Source: DAIDJD01 sp035485275 (GTDB taxonomy: Bacteria > Oederibacteriota > JAJYGY01 > DAIDJD01). Taken from it: DNA of 64,000 nt. The stretch's first letter is position 1. Each line of letters begins with the position of its first letter. The stretch spans positions 4,306 through 68,305 of the forward strand of contig DATHOE010000014.1 in NCBI GenBank assembly GCA_035485275.1, read 5' to 3'. A program made the translations under genes and the position numbers. The notes beneath the pieces are model-generated. The model saw only the letters and a list, made by a program, of their open reading frames with translations, did no database searches and was not told where the DNA came from. Below are positions 1 to 7,536 of this stretch, in pieces.

Positions 1-2
1 TC

Positions 3-758
3 TATTCCGCGCTGAAGGGCATCCGGGGGCGCCGTCCCGTGGACCTGCGGGGTTTGGAGCGGCTGCTGGTCAAATTCAGCCGCCTGGTCATTGAACAGCC
101 TTTGATCAAGGAATTGGACATCAATCCGCTGCTGGCCTCCCCTGATGGCCTGCTGGCCTTGGACGCCAGGGTTCTGCTGCAGGATCCGTCGATACCCTCC
201 AGCGGCCTTCCGCGCCCGGCCATCCGTCCCTATCCCAACCACTCGGTGGAACCTTGGACGTCGATGGAGGGCGTCCTGGTTGTCCTTCGCCCCATCCGTC
301 CCGAGGACGAGCCGCGTCTGGTGCAGTTCCACCGCGAGCTGTCCTCCCGGAGCATCCGCCTCGGCTATTCACGGGACCTGGATTTCGACGAGCGCACCGC
401 CCACCAAAGGCTCCTCCGCATCTGCTTCGCGGATTACGACCGCGACATCGTGCTGGTGGCCGAGACCGCCGGTGCGGGCGGCGACAAGGAAATTGTCGGG
501 GTAGGACGCCTGAACCGATCGAAGTTCAGCCCGGAAGCCGAATTTTCCATGATCGTCGTCGACCGCTGGCAGAAAAAGGGGCTCGGCGCACATCTCCTGG
601 AGTCGCTCTTGAAGGCGGCCAAAGGCGAGCGCATATCCGCGATCGCGGCCCATATGCTGCCGGAAAATCGGCCCATGCGGGCCCTGTGTCGGCGCTGCGG
701 ATTTGAAGAGGAGTGGAACAACGGCGAAGAATTCATCACGGCCCGCCTGAGGCTGTGA
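3..758 (+). CDS. C-terminal part of ATP-grasp acyl-CoA synthetase / GNAT acetyltransferase (5' truncated)
   Basis: The reading frame is open from the left edge, so only the last 251 residues are visible. The first ~60 residues (LKGIRGRRPVDLRGLERLL, then ELDINPLL) match the end of the ATP-grasp domain of ADP-forming acyl-CoA synthetases. Residues ~90-250 form a GNAT domain with the acetyl-CoA loop at QKKGLGAHLLESLL and a C-terminal RALCRRCGFEEE. This fusion is the Pat/AcuA-like protein acetyltransferase architecture, in which GNAT acetylates lysines and the inactive synthetase part senses a ligand. An ATG at 39 could be mistaken for the start, but homology continues upstream of it. The next gene is ~95 bp downstream in the same direction with no obvious terminator. 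The family call is firm; the substrate is unknown. Confidence 0.85.
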   Translation, partial: YSALKGIRGRRPVDLRGLERLLVKFSRLVIEQPLIKELDINPLLASPDGLLALDARVLLQDPSIPSSGLPRPAIRPYPNHSVEPWTSMEGVLVVLRPIRPEDEPRLVQFHRELSSRSIRLGYSRDLDFDERTAHQRLLRICFADYDRDIVLVAETAGAGGDKEIVGVGRLNRSKFSPEAEFSMIVVDRWQKKGLGAHLLESLLKAAKGERISAIAAHMLPENRPMRALCRRCGFEEEWNNGEEFITARLRL

Positions 759-852
759 AAAAGGGCGGCTTCCGCGCAGCCTATGACCGGCGTCATGGTG
801 CTTCCGCCGCGGCGGCCTACACTTGGGACGGACGGTCATTCCGGAGGCGCCG

Positions 853-1677
853 ATGAAATCCGAAGATCCCATCAGGAACGCGTCGGACTTCAGGTTTTCC
901 TCGGAATACGGGGCCTGGTGGAACTTCGAGACCTGCCTATGGGCCGGCCTGCTGAAGGTCTTTGAAAGGGGGGCGGCCTTACCCTCGGCTTTGGCCCTCG
1001 CCGCGGGCATGCACGCCCTGTTCCTGACCAGCGAATGGTTCACGGGCCTGGGCCGCAGGGGCGCCCGGGCCGATTGGGGCAGCCGGGAAGCTTGGCTGCT
1101 CGTGGCGGCCGGGCTCGCCCTGTTGGCGACCGGCGTGGTTTTGGCGCCGGCCCTTTTGCGGACGGATTTGGTTTGGGTCCTGGCCCTCTGGAGCCTGTTC
1201 GCGGGCGGCGTTCTATGGCTGCGGGTGCTCCTGCCGTCCCGGGACCTGCGCCTCTTGATGGCGTCGGCGGTGCTTCTGACCGGTCCAACCTTGGTCCTGG
1301 GGATGCTCGCTTTTGACGGCGCTGTCCCGAAGATCCTGGGTTATTGGAGCCTATGGGCCTGGTATTTCCCCTGGGGCATTTTCTACATACAAACCTGGCT
1401 TCGCGGCAATACCCTGCCGCGTTGGCGCATCGGCGCGGCCAGCATCCCGTTTTTGGCCGAAGCTGCGGTCCTGGCTTGTTTCTCCGGGTGGCTGGGATCC
1501 CTCTGCCTGCTGCTGTTGTGCTGCCGCATGGTGTGGCGCCTAAGGCGGCGGCTTCTGGAATTCGACCGTTGCGGGACAGCGCCGCGCCTGGCCAGTACCC
1601 CGGACGAGGTGCGCCTGCTGGGTTACGAGCAATTGGCCTGGAGCCTGGTGCTCAGCGGCATCTGGATCGCGAGCTGA
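853..1677 (+). CDS. polytopic membrane protein, possibly YwiC-like
   Basis: 274 residues, cytoplasmic membrane. ATG 853 is preferred over in-frame codons upstream because GGAGG lies six bases before it. The N-terminal ~30 residues are polar and contain SSEYGAWWNF, which loosely recalls the EHGAW motif of YwiC-like proteins. About eight hydrophobic segments follow (for example ALALAAGMHALF and VWVLALWSLFAGGVLW), with an Arg-rich loop near residue 225 (RMVWRLRRRL). The family assignment is weak and the function unknown. It is followed by 400 bp without a convincing gene. Confidence 0.6.
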   Translation: MKSEDPIRNASDFRFSSEYGAWWNFETCLWAGLLKVFERGAALPSALALAAGMHALFLTSEWFTGLGRRGARADWGSREAWLLVAAGLALLATGVVLAPALLRTDLVWVLALWSLFAGGVLWLRVLLPSRDLRLLMASAVLLTGPTLVLGMLAFDGAVPKILGYWSLWAWYFPWGIFYIQTWLRGNTLPRWRIGAASIPFLAEAAVLACFSGWLGSLCLLLLCCRMVWRLRRRLLEFDRCGTAPRLASTPDEVRLLGYEQLAWSLVLSGIWIAS

Positions 1678-1816
1678 AGCAGGAAGCGGCAAGGCGTCCG
1701 CCTTGGTTTTTCTATTTTTTTTGAAATTGGGTTTGAACCTGGATTGGATCGGTTTTTGCCGGCCGCTTTCCCAAGGAATCCGCCTCTTTTTATGAACACA
1801 AAAGGCGCCGGGAACC

Positions 1817-1844
1817 GGAATAAAGGGTGTCACCGGCACATTTC
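1817..1844 (+). promoter_or_regulatory. ECF-type promoter (GGAATAAA-N12-CACATTTC)
   Basis: This matches the shared window motif at the -35 (GGAATAAA) with the exact 12-bp spacer and CATTT in the -10. It lies ~235 bp upstream of the gene at 2078, with a sigma-54 promoter in between, so it could serve the operon or a short RNA. Confidence 0.6.
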
Positions 1845-1997
1845 AACCAAGTTCCTTTCAGTCCCCCGGATCCGGCTATAGACCAAGCGCCATAAGTATG
1901 GCCCCGGGGCCACAACTTGAAGCACGCATTTTTCCCCGTTTCCGCGCTTTTACCGCGTTTTCGAGCCAAGCGTGCCTCCCAGGCCCTTTTTTAATCG

Positions 1998-2013
1998 TGG
2001 CATTGAAATTGCA
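1998..2013 (+). promoter_or_regulatory. sigma-54 promoter
   Basis: TGGCATT-GAAA-TTGCA matches the -24/-12 consensus TGGCACG-N4-TTGCW except in the last two bases of the -24 block. It lies 65 bp before the ATG at 2078. Unlike the three nitrogen-island sigma-54 promoters, no GTNA-N4-TNAC dyad is seen ~75 bp upstream. Confidence 0.7.
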
Positions 2014-2077
2014 TTCTCAGTGGCTGCAAAGAGGGCGAAGGCAAGACGCATGAACCACCACTTTGGATCAAGCGAAC

Positions 2078-2764
2078 ATGAACGCGGCGACAGTACTTCT
2101 TCTGGTGTTGGCATCCGTGCCCGGGAACGCGCGGACCGGGTCCAATAACGAGGTGCCGGGCCCTACGCCGGCGGCGGGATGCTTAAGCCCCGCGGCGCAG
2201 GTCACGCTGACGGACATTCCCACGGCGGATTTTTACGCCATCCACGGGACCTTCGAGTCGCCTTATCCGCCCCAGGCGGTCTGGGGCGTGCTCAGCGACT
2301 ACCAGGGGCTCGGCGGCGTGGTAAACGGGCTGCTTTCAAGCAGGGTCTTGCAGAGGAAGGGGTCGGCGGTGCTGGTGGAGCAGGTGATGGAAGGACGCTT
2401 CTTGATCTTCGGCCGTACCTTCCGCCTCCGCCTGAACGTGCGGGAGCAGGCGCCCACCCGTATGGAGTTCTCAGAGGCGGCGCCCGGGCCCTTCCGCAGC
2501 TACCGCGGCTCCTGGCGGATAGCGCCCTCCCCGACGGGCTCCACGGTGGACTATACCCTGCAGGTCAGCCGGGGCGACATGGCCCCGCGCTTTCTGGAAC
2601 GCTCCCTCTTCCAGAAGAATGCCGCGGATCTGCTGCGCGATCTGAGCCGCGAGGTCCAGCGGCGCGCGGGCCTCGCGAAGGCGGCGACGGCGCGGGCCCC
2701 TTCGACCCCCCCGCAAGCGCCGGAAGCCCTGGGGAAGGTCGTTCCCCCGGGGACCGCCGACTGA
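2078..2764 (+). CDS. exported SRPBCC/START-like (polyketide cyclase-type) protein
   Basis: 228 residues from ATG 2078; a TTG at 2063 is in frame but less likely. A short signal peptide (TVLLLVLASVPGNA) is followed by a region with the SRPBCC helix-grip pattern: YPPQAVWGVLSDYQGL, then RVLQRKGSAVLVEQ, RLRLNVREQAP, GSWRIAPSPTGSTVDYTLQV, and a final amphipathic helix. Such domains bind lipids or hydrophobic ligands, and periplasmic versions often neighbour envelope proteins. The Pro/Ala-rich tail is probably disordered. It is first in an operon with a porin and a YceI-like protein under an ECF and a sigma-54 promoter. The ligand is unknown. Confidence 0.7.
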   Translation: MNAATVLLLVLASVPGNARTGSNNEVPGPTPAAGCLSPAAQVTLTDIPTADFYAIHGTFESPYPPQAVWGVLSDYQGLGGVVNGLLSSRVLQRKGSAVLVEQVMEGRFLIFGRTFRLRLNVREQAPTRMEFSEAAPGPFRSYRGSWRIAPSPTGSTVDYTLQVSRGDMAPRFLERSLFQKNAADLLRDLSREVQRRAGLAKAATARAPSTPPQAPEALGKVVPPGTAD

Positions 2765-2889
2765 AACGCCGTATGACGCAGATCATTCATCGAAAGGCGG
2801 GGCAAGGCTAGCGTCAATGCATACGAACGGAACAACCACAGAGAAAAACCACATCACGCAAAGGCAGCTCTTTCATCTAGGAGGTAGTC

Positions 2890-4371
2890 GTGAATAAGGA
2901 CACCCTGAAAACCGGAGGCCTGGCGCTGCTCATGGCGCTGGCTCCCGGCGCCGCGAAAGCAGTCAACCTGGTCAGCACTCCGAACTTCACCCTGAATGGC
3001 GGGGCGCTTTTGGAGGAACTGGGCGAACTGGAGAACACGTCCAACAATTCGGACTCCCCCTACTACTACGCCACCAAGACCGGCGCTGAGACCACCCCGA
3101 TGACGGCCCGCAACAACACCCGCATCTACCTCTTCCAGACGCAGGACCTTTTGAACCTGGACGGGAGCTTCGACGGCACCAAGTTCTGGTTCCAAGAGGC
3201 CCTAGGGGGAGCGTCCATCAGCACCTCGAACAACCAAGCCAACCTCTATGAAATGTACGCCGAGGTGCCTGTGAACGACAACCTGAGCGTCATCGTGGGC
3301 CAGTTCAAGGTCCCGAGCAGCCTGTCCAGCGCCCAGGACGTGGGCTCGCTCCTCTTCACCGAGTCCTCGCCCCTCTTCGGCAACTTCTTCAACCTGGGCT
3401 ACGACAACGGCGTGGGCCTGAAGGGCCAGGGACAGGGTTGGGACGCCACCTTGGGCACCATCTCCGGCTCCCCGGACCTTCCCCAGCGCTACCTCCCGGA
3501 GATCTTCCAGCTGCCGCCGCTGCTCTACACCCGCTTCGGCGTGGGCGACATCACCGACGACCCCTACCAGCAGAAGCAGGTCGTCTCCGGCCTGAAGGAT
3601 TCCCAGTGGGGCCTGCACTTCAACGGCGAATACATCAACGACTCCAACGCCGGACATTCGGACGACCTGGCCCTGCAGAACACGGACGCCACCACGGTCT
3701 CCTCGGACAACGTCTTCGGGAACGCCCTGCTGTGGAGCAACTGGAACCCTTTCATGGGCAAGACCGCGACCCTGGACACGACGAGCCCGGTGAACTCCGA
3801 CTACTGGAACGCCAGCGTCGACACCCAGTACCGCCGGCCGGTGGGCAAGGACAAGACCCTGATCCTGAGCGCCCAGTGGAGCTTCGCGGAGTTCAACAAC
3901 AACAGCATGTACCAGCAGGCATCCGAGGACTACCTACGGCGGGCCACCATCAACCTGACCGGCGGCGAACTGGTGGCGGGCTTGAACGCCGACCGCTGGG
4001 CCCTGGCCACGCGCTTCGACATCGTGCTTCCGAGCAATTACCTGATCTACAACTCCACGGTGTACTCGGAAAGCGCCAACGCGGCCGCGGCGGCCACCCA
4101 CGTCCTGCCGGCATACCAGCAGAACACGATCACCGGGGACAAGCCGATCTGCGAGCTGACCTTCCCCTCGCTCACCCTGCGGATCAACAAATACGTGCGG
4201 GTGACCGGTGAGGGCCTGTTCTGGCTCAACTCACCTGAGGCTTCCGGCGACGACGGGGTCTACGAGCTGATGGAGATGCCCAGCCAGGTCACGGACCTCT
4301 TCCCGGGCAATCCCATGGCCCACAATCCCCTGGTTTGCGTGGGCCGCATGGCCTTCACGCTGGACTTCTGA
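2890..4371 (+). CDS. outer-membrane porin-like beta-barrel protein
   Basis: 493 residues from GTG 2890 with GGAGG eight bases upstream. A signal peptide (LALLMALAPGAAKA) is followed by alternating amphipathic strands rich in Tyr/Trp/Phe/Asn typical of an outer-membrane barrel (for example SVIVGQFKVPSSLSS and RTATINL-like strands). It ends in an aromatic residue (MAFTLDF), the usual assembly signal. The pattern YAEVPVNDNLSVIVGQFKVP resembles substrate-selective porins, but the solute cannot be read. It is ~125 bp downstream of the START-like gene and 13 bp upstream of the YceI-like gene, so all three probably share a transcript. Confidence 0.7.
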   Translation: MNKDTLKTGGLALLMALAPGAAKAVNLVSTPNFTLNGGALLEELGELENTSNNSDSPYYYATKTGAETTPMTARNNTRIYLFQTQDLLNLDGSFDGTKFWFQEALGGASISTSNNQANLYEMYAEVPVNDNLSVIVGQFKVPSSLSSAQDVGSLLFTESSPLFGNFFNLGYDNGVGLKGQGQGWDATLGTISGSPDLPQRYLPEIFQLPPLLYTRFGVGDITDDPYQQKQVVSGLKDSQWGLHFNGEYINDSNAGHSDDLALQNTDATTVSSDNVFGNALLWSNWNPFMGKTATLDTTSPVNSDYWNASVDTQYRRPVGKDKTLILSAQWSFAEFNNNSMYQQASEDYLRRATINLTGGELVAGLNADRWALATRFDIVLPSNYLIYNSTVYSESANAAAAATHVLPAYQQNTITGDKPICELTFPSLTLRINKYVRVTGEGLFWLNSPEASGDDGVYELMEMPSQVTDLFPGNPMAHNPLVCVGRMAFTLDF

Positions 4372-4384
4372 CCCCGAGGAAACC

Positions 4385-4990
4385 ATGAAACCTCACAAGA
4401 TCATCTCTGGACTGGCCGCCTTGGCTCTGGGTTCGTGTCTCGCCCTCCTGCCCGCCGTCGCGCGGGCAGGGGAGGGGGCGCCCCGGACTCTTAGCGCCTC
4501 GCAGGTCCAGGTAAAGATTGAAGGGCAATCCACCCTGCACGGCTGGGAGGTTTCGGCCGGTGCCGCGACGATCACCGCGACGGTCGTGGGCGGCCGGGGC
4601 GGACTGTTCAAGGAAATATCGGGCGGGGGGCTCAAGGGCCTGGACCTCAAGGTGGCTGTCGATTCCCTCAAGTCTACCGAAGGCGGCGGCATGGACAAGA
4701 ACATGCACAAGGCCTTGGAATCCGACAAATTCCCCACGATCAGCTTCAGCATGAAGAACTACGAGTTGAAGGGCCTGAATGTAACGGCCTATGGGAAGCT
4801 GAACATACATGGCCAGGCCCAGGCCGTCACCTTGACAGCCCTTCTGGACGCAAAGGATGGCGTCAGCGCGAAGGGGAGCTACCCCCTGCTGATGAGCGGT
4901 TTTGGCGTGAAGCCGCCGGTGATGATGTTCGGGACCGTGCGGGTGGCGGACAGGGTCACGATTCTGTACAGCTTCAAATTGAACGACTAA
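4385..4990 (+). CDS. YceI-like periplasmic lipid-binding protein
   Basis: 201 residues with a clear signal peptide (ALALGSCLALLPAVARA). The mature part has the YceI pattern: QSTLHGWEVSAGAATITATV, LKGLDLKVAVDSLKS, then the diagnostic MDKNMHKALESDKFPTISF and a strand-rich C-terminus. YceI proteins are lipocalin-like barrels that bind isoprenoids or amphiphiles and are often stress-induced. It has GAGGAAACC before ATG 4385. Its stop codon lies inside the 120-nt repeated RNA element (4984-5104), so that element is the 3' end of this mRNA. Confidence 0.85.
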   Translation: MKPHKIISGLAALALGSCLALLPAVARAGEGAPRTLSASQVQVKIEGQSTLHGWEVSAGAATITATVVGGRGGLFKEISGGGLKGLDLKVAVDSLKSTEGGGMDKNMHKALESDKFPTISFSMKNYELKGLNVTAYGKLNIHGQAQAVTLTALLDAKDGVSAKGSYPLLMSGFGVKPPVMMFGTVRVADRVTILYSFKLND

Positions 4991-5104
4991 GTTCGCCCCG
5001 CGGGCTTGGTGGCGTCTGGCAAGGGCGCCATCCAAGTTTCTCCTTGAGGTTCAGCGGGTCGGATCCCGGACCGGCGCCCAAAGGGGCCGGTCCGGGATTT
5101 TTTT
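4984..5104 (+). ncRNA. structured 3' element with terminator, copy 1 of 2
   Basis: This ~120-nt sequence recurs at 6763-6881. Both copies start at CGACTAAGTTCGCCCCGCGG and end in a strong intrinsic terminator (here 5063-5104). The internal stem (GGTGGCG with CGCCATC here, GATGCCG with CGGCATT in copy 2) changes by compensatory substitutions, so RNA pairing is maintained. A conserved loop CAAGG can pair with a downstream CCTTG, allowing a pseudoknot in both. It may be a 3'-UTR-derived small RNA. No match to a known RNA family was recognised. Confidence 0.65.
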
Positions 5105-5160
5105 AGCGCCTGACGGAGCCGGACCGGCCCCTTCCGAGGAAAACCGGCGGGCCGGGCCCA

Positions 5161-5290
5161 GAGGGATCCGGGCGGGCTCTTTTTCTGTTGAATCGGCGGA
5201 AAAGAGGAGCCTAGAATAAGTGGCAGCCGGTTCTCAGTCCGATTGTTGAACATTTTTCCAGGCCCGACGATCGTCTTTGGTATGACCGCA
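5161..5290 (-). pseudogene. remnant of the outer-membrane protein gene seen intact at 29288-29776
   Basis: Copy 2 of the duplicated cassette has a terminator, the 3' end of a reverse-strand barrel gene, its coding region, and divergent promoters. Copy 1 keeps the terminator half (GATCCGGGCGG...CTTTTTC...GTTGAA), the gene's last codons around CCTAGAA, and the promoter-proximal ATGAC-GCATTTATA, but almost all coding sequence between them is gone. Only ~75 bp remain where copy 2 has ~500. The reverse promoter at 5298-5325 therefore reads into a deleted gene. Confidence 0.55.
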
Positions 5291-5297
5291 TTTATAG

Positions 5298-5325
5298 AGT
5301 AGGCAAAAGATAGGCGCTTTGTTCC
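5298..5325 (-). promoter_or_regulatory. ECF-type promoter, reverse, slightly degenerate
   Basis: On the reverse strand: GGAACAAA-N12-TGCCTACT. It is divergent to the forward promoter at 5356, with a 30-bp gap between the two -35 boxes, the same geometry as the intact pair at 29806-29891. It drives only the gene remnant, and its -35 and -10 have each drifted, consistent with relaxed selection. Confidence 0.5.
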
Positions 5326-5355
5326 ACGAATGGCTGACACGATCCCAAAATAGAC

Positions 5356-5383
5356 GGAATAAACGCCGGGTTTGATGCCTTTG
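5356..5383 (+). promoter_or_regulatory. ECF-type promoter (GGAATAAA-N12-TGCCTTTG)
   Basis: Perfect -35, exact 12-bp spacer and a GCCTTT -10. It lies 47 bp upstream of the DUF5670 gene at 5431. Confidence 0.7.
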
Positions 5384-5430
5384 AGGGCGCAGGCCTCGGC
5401 CACCACGCCTTCTCCAACCAAGGGAGCGCC

Positions 5431-5577
5431 ATGCTTTACACCATTGCGGTTGTGCTCATTATCCTGTGGCTTCTGGGCGCCATCACGTCCTATACCATGG
5501 GCGGCTTCATCCACGTGCTGCTGGTCGTGGCCCTCATCATGATCCTGGTGCGGCTGATCCAGGGCCGCCAGATCTAA
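5431..5577 (+). CDS. DUF5670 / lmo0937-family small membrane protein, copy 1
   Basis: 48 residues: MLYTIAVVLIILWLLG, a polar turn TSYTMGGFIH, a second hydrophobic helix, then a basic tail RLIQGRQI. Two transmembrane helices separated by a Gly/Thr hinge define the lmo0937 (DUF5670) family, commonly found with stress-induced genes; the molecular role is not established. GGGAG precedes the ATG. A paralogue with nearly the same sequence lies at 29939 in the same gene order. It is first in a three-gene operon under the ECF promoter at 5356. Confidence 0.85.
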   Translation: MLYTIAVVLIILWLLGAITSYTMGGFIHVLLVVALIMILVRLIQGRQI

Positions 5578-5644
5578 ACCGATTTGCAAACCACTAGGCG
5601 GCGCCGGCCCGGGGCGGGCGCCCATTCAAACTGCGGAGGCGGTG

Positions 5645-6094
5645 ATGAGCAATAAATCCATGGGCACGGGCGTCGGCATGGGGATCCACCGTTCCAACAT
5701 AAAAAAGGTGTTCGGCTGGCTGTGGCATTCCTGGATGGAGGCCCAGCACGAGGTGCCGATCCTGCGCTGGGTGGCCCTGGCGGCCGTGGCGACTGCCGCC
5801 GCCGCCGTCTACCTCGCCTATTCCGAGGGCGGCACAAGGCTGCAGCTCATTGGCTACATGGCCACCGCGGTCCTGTACGCCCTGGAGATACCGGTCATCT
5901 TTTACCTGCTGTTTGAGGTCTACCGCAAGCATCGTACGGACGCGATCTTCGACAGCAAGCGCCTGGCCGACCTCATCAGGAAGCTGGCAATCGAGCAGAT
6001 CGAGGCCCGGGAGGAGGCGCGCAGCGCCATAAGAAAGACCTTCTTGATGATGCCGCACCGCGACGAGGACGTCCTTCTGGAGAAGGAGTCATGA
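5645..6094 (+). CDS. two-helix inner-membrane protein, copy 1 (paralogue at 30153)
   Basis: 149 residues. ATG 5645 has GGAGG five bases upstream; a GTG one codon earlier is less likely. A basic N-terminus (IKKVFGWLWHSWMEAQHEVP) is followed by two transmembrane segments at ~45-60 and ~73-92, then a long charged helix (RKHRTDAIFDSKRLADLIRK, then EQIEAREEARSAIRK) likely forming a cytoplasmic coiled coil. Identity with the copy at 30153 is very high. The last codons overlap the next ORF by four bases. Family not recognised. Confidence 0.65.
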   Translation: MSNKSMGTGVGMGIHRSNIKKVFGWLWHSWMEAQHEVPILRWVALAAVATAAAAVYLAYSEGGTRLQLIGYMATAVLYALEIPVIFYLLFEVYRKHRTDAIFDSKRLADLIRKLAIEQIEAREEARSAIRKTFLMMPHRDEDVLLEKES

Positions 6095-6606
6095 AAACCA
6101 CCCTTTGGATCGCCCTTTTCGTTTTGGCGGTGTTCGGGGTCGCCCTGGCCACGACCATGTTGCCCAACCAGGGGGTATCGCTGGCGCAGGGTTCGCCGGC
6201 CCCGGGGCCGATGCCGCAGGACACGCCCGGGAGCGTGGCGGTGGTGACGGCGCCCATCGTGGCGGCACCGGTGGTGACCGCGCCGGTGGTGGCGGCTCCG
6301 GTGGTGAACGCGCCGGTGGTAAGCGCGCCCGTGGTGCCCGCCCCCGTGGTGACCGCGCCCATCGTGGTCGCTCCGATAGTGACCGCGCCGGTGGTTACCG
6401 TGCAGATAGTGACGGCGCCTGAGGTGGCCGCGCCGGTGGTGACCGCACCCGTCGTACCGGCGCCCGTGGTGACCCTGGCCGTGACCCCGGAAAGCACGCC
6501 CTTGGTCTCCCCCACTGTGGAACCAAGCCCGGAAGGCTCGCCGGAGCAGCCTACTCCGGCCGTGACCACGACGGATACCTCATGGGCGCAAACGCCGCAG
6601 CCCTAG
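6091..6606 (+). CDS. exported Val-Val-x-Ala-Pro repeat protein, copy 1
   Basis: 171 residues. An N-terminal hydrophobic helix (LWIALFVLAVFGVALATT) is a signal or anchor. Residues ~50-130 are a run of about 16 pentapeptides of the form VV-x-AP (with IV variants), then a Ser/Thr/Pro tail. Such Pro-rich repeats form extended stalks that span the periplasm or reach the surface. The start overlaps the previous stop (ATGA), so translation is coupled. The paralogue at 30599 keeps the signal and tail but only a few VVxAP units, so repeat number varies. No enzymatic motif is present. Confidence 0.65.
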   Translation: MKTTLWIALFVLAVFGVALATTMLPNQGVSLAQGSPAPGPMPQDTPGSVAVVTAPIVAAPVVTAPVVAAPVVNAPVVSAPVVPAPVVTAPIVVAPIVTAPVVTVQIVTAPEVAAPVVTAPVVPAPVVTLAVTPESTPLVSPTVEPSPEGSPEQPTPAVTTTDTSWAQTPQP

Positions 6607-6762
6607 GGAGCCCACGCCCATGCAGGCACCCGATGAGAGGCAGCGCAGCCGGGGCCCGTTTGCTGGGGGCTTATCCCCAGTCAGGGCATGAAAGAACCGG
6701 TTTTTGTCCGGGGTTGCGCGGATGGGAGATACGGTGAGGATCTTACATGGCTTAAATTCGTC

Positions 6763-6881
6763 CGACTAAGTTCGCCCCGCGGATTTGATGCCGCTTAGCA
6801 AGGGCGGCATTCAAGTCTTTCCTTGAGGTTCGGCGGGTCGAGTCCCGGACCGGCGTAAAAGGGCCGGCCCGGGATTTTTTT
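6763..6881 (+). ncRNA. structured 3' element with terminator, copy 2 of 2
   Basis: Homologous to 4984-5104 over its whole length. The internal stem covaries, the CAAGG loop and CCTTG partner are conserved, and the terminator arms (6842-6881) carry compensating changes. The bases just upstream (CTTAAATTCGTCCGACTAAG) resemble the 3' end of the YceI-like gene, as if the 3' UTR and last codons had been copied without the gene. It sits 157 bp after the VVxAP gene and ends just before the convergent gene at 6901. Confidence 0.65.
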
Positions 6882-6900
6882 GCCTGATTTGGACCAAAAA

Positions 6901-7119
6901 CTAATTGCCCTCGCGATACACCAGCAGGCCCAGCCCGACCACCAGCGCCACGGCGCCAGCGATCGGCGACAGCGGGATGGTATTGCGTGTGTCCGCTGTG
7001 GCCACCAAGGATCCCACCTGGAACACTTTTTCGCGGCGGGTGTAGCTGATGCCGGCGTAGCTGAGGGAAATGCAGCCGAAGATGATGAGGATGATGCCCA
7101 AAATTTTTCCGGTTTTCAT
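6901..7119 (-). CDS. small two-helix membrane protein (TREKV type)
   Basis: 72 residues from ATG 7119 with AAGGAG six bases upstream; longer in-frame extensions lack any signal. Helix 1 (GKILGIILIIFGCISLSYA) and helix 2 (PIAGAVALVVGLGLLVY) flank a conserved-looking ISYTRREKVFQVG and IPLSPI. Proteins of this shape (DUF3185-like) are widespread in diderms with unknown role. It is the third gene of the reverse operon starting at 7596. Confidence 0.7.
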   Translation of the reverse strand: MKTGKILGIILIIFGCISLSYAGISYTRREKVFQVGSLVATADTRNTIPLSPIAGAVALVVGLGLLVYREGN

Positions 7120-7192
7120 GGCGTTCTCCTTGGGGTTCTGGGACGGCCGCGTCCGGATTGGACTCCGGAGGCCGGCGCGGAGGGCTGGCGGT

Positions 7193-7534
7193 CTAAACCA
7201 CCGCCATGCCGCAGTAGATGCAGCTTTCTTTGTCGTCCTGGAGCGGGCGCCGGCAGGTGCCGCACAGTGGCGCCAGATGGTGTTCCAGCTTTTTTTCCTG
7301 TTTTTGGTCGTCCTGCTCGGACTGCCGCTGGCTCTCATCCAGCTCAGGGACTTTTAGGTTCAGGTCCCGTTTGAGCACCCTCAGCAGCATTCCGTTGAAG
7401 GTCTTGAGATAGGCCAGCTCTGAATCGATGAATTTGAGGCTGCGGCGGAGCTCGGCAATGTCCTGGTGGGCTTCGTCCGATTCCTCCACCGCCCTCTGGA
7501 GCTCCCTTTGCCGCCCTATGGGTTCGTCAAACAC
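7193..7534 (-). CDS. coiled-coil protein with C-terminal zinc ribbon
   Basis: 113 residues from GTG 7534, three bases after the stop of the 19-residue ORF, suggesting coupled translation. The region QRELQRAVEESDEAHQDIAE to KTFNGMLLRVLKRDL is strongly helical and charged. The C-terminus has two Cys-x2-Cys pairs (LCGTCRRPL and CIYCG), a typical metal-binding ribbon. An upstream in-frame extension (to 7717) runs through the peptide gene and promoter, so it is rejected. Role unknown. Confidence 0.6.
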   Translation of the reverse strand: MFDEPIGRQRELQRAVEESDEAHQDIAELRRSLKFIDSELAYLKTFNGMLLRVLKRDLNLKVPELDESQRQSEQDDQKQEKKLEHHLAPLCGTCRRPLQDDKESCIYCGMAVV

Positions 7535-7536
7535 GG

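Larger units (their letters stand above)
1678..2077. other. 400-bp regulatory intergenic region
   Basis: No convincing protein gene is visible. The region holds an ECF-type promoter (1817-1844), then a sigma-54 promoter (1998-2013), both reading toward the operon that begins at 2078. Between them, a short GCCT/AGGC hairpin followed by six T's (about 1974-1992) could end a small transcript from the ECF promoter. A 52-codon frame at ~1890-2050 overlaps the sigma-54 site, has no ribosome site and is probably chance. Confidence 0.6.

Noticed and set aside
4984..5104. tRNA-like element
   Set aside because: A T-arm-like string (GCGGGTCGAGTCCC) in copy 2 is one base short of the TTCGA loop and is not kept in copy 1; no acceptor or anticodon arm can be formed.
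6619..6690. 23-codon ORF after the VVxAP gene
   Set aside because: No ribosome site, no counterpart in the duplicated cassette at 30970, and ordinary composition.
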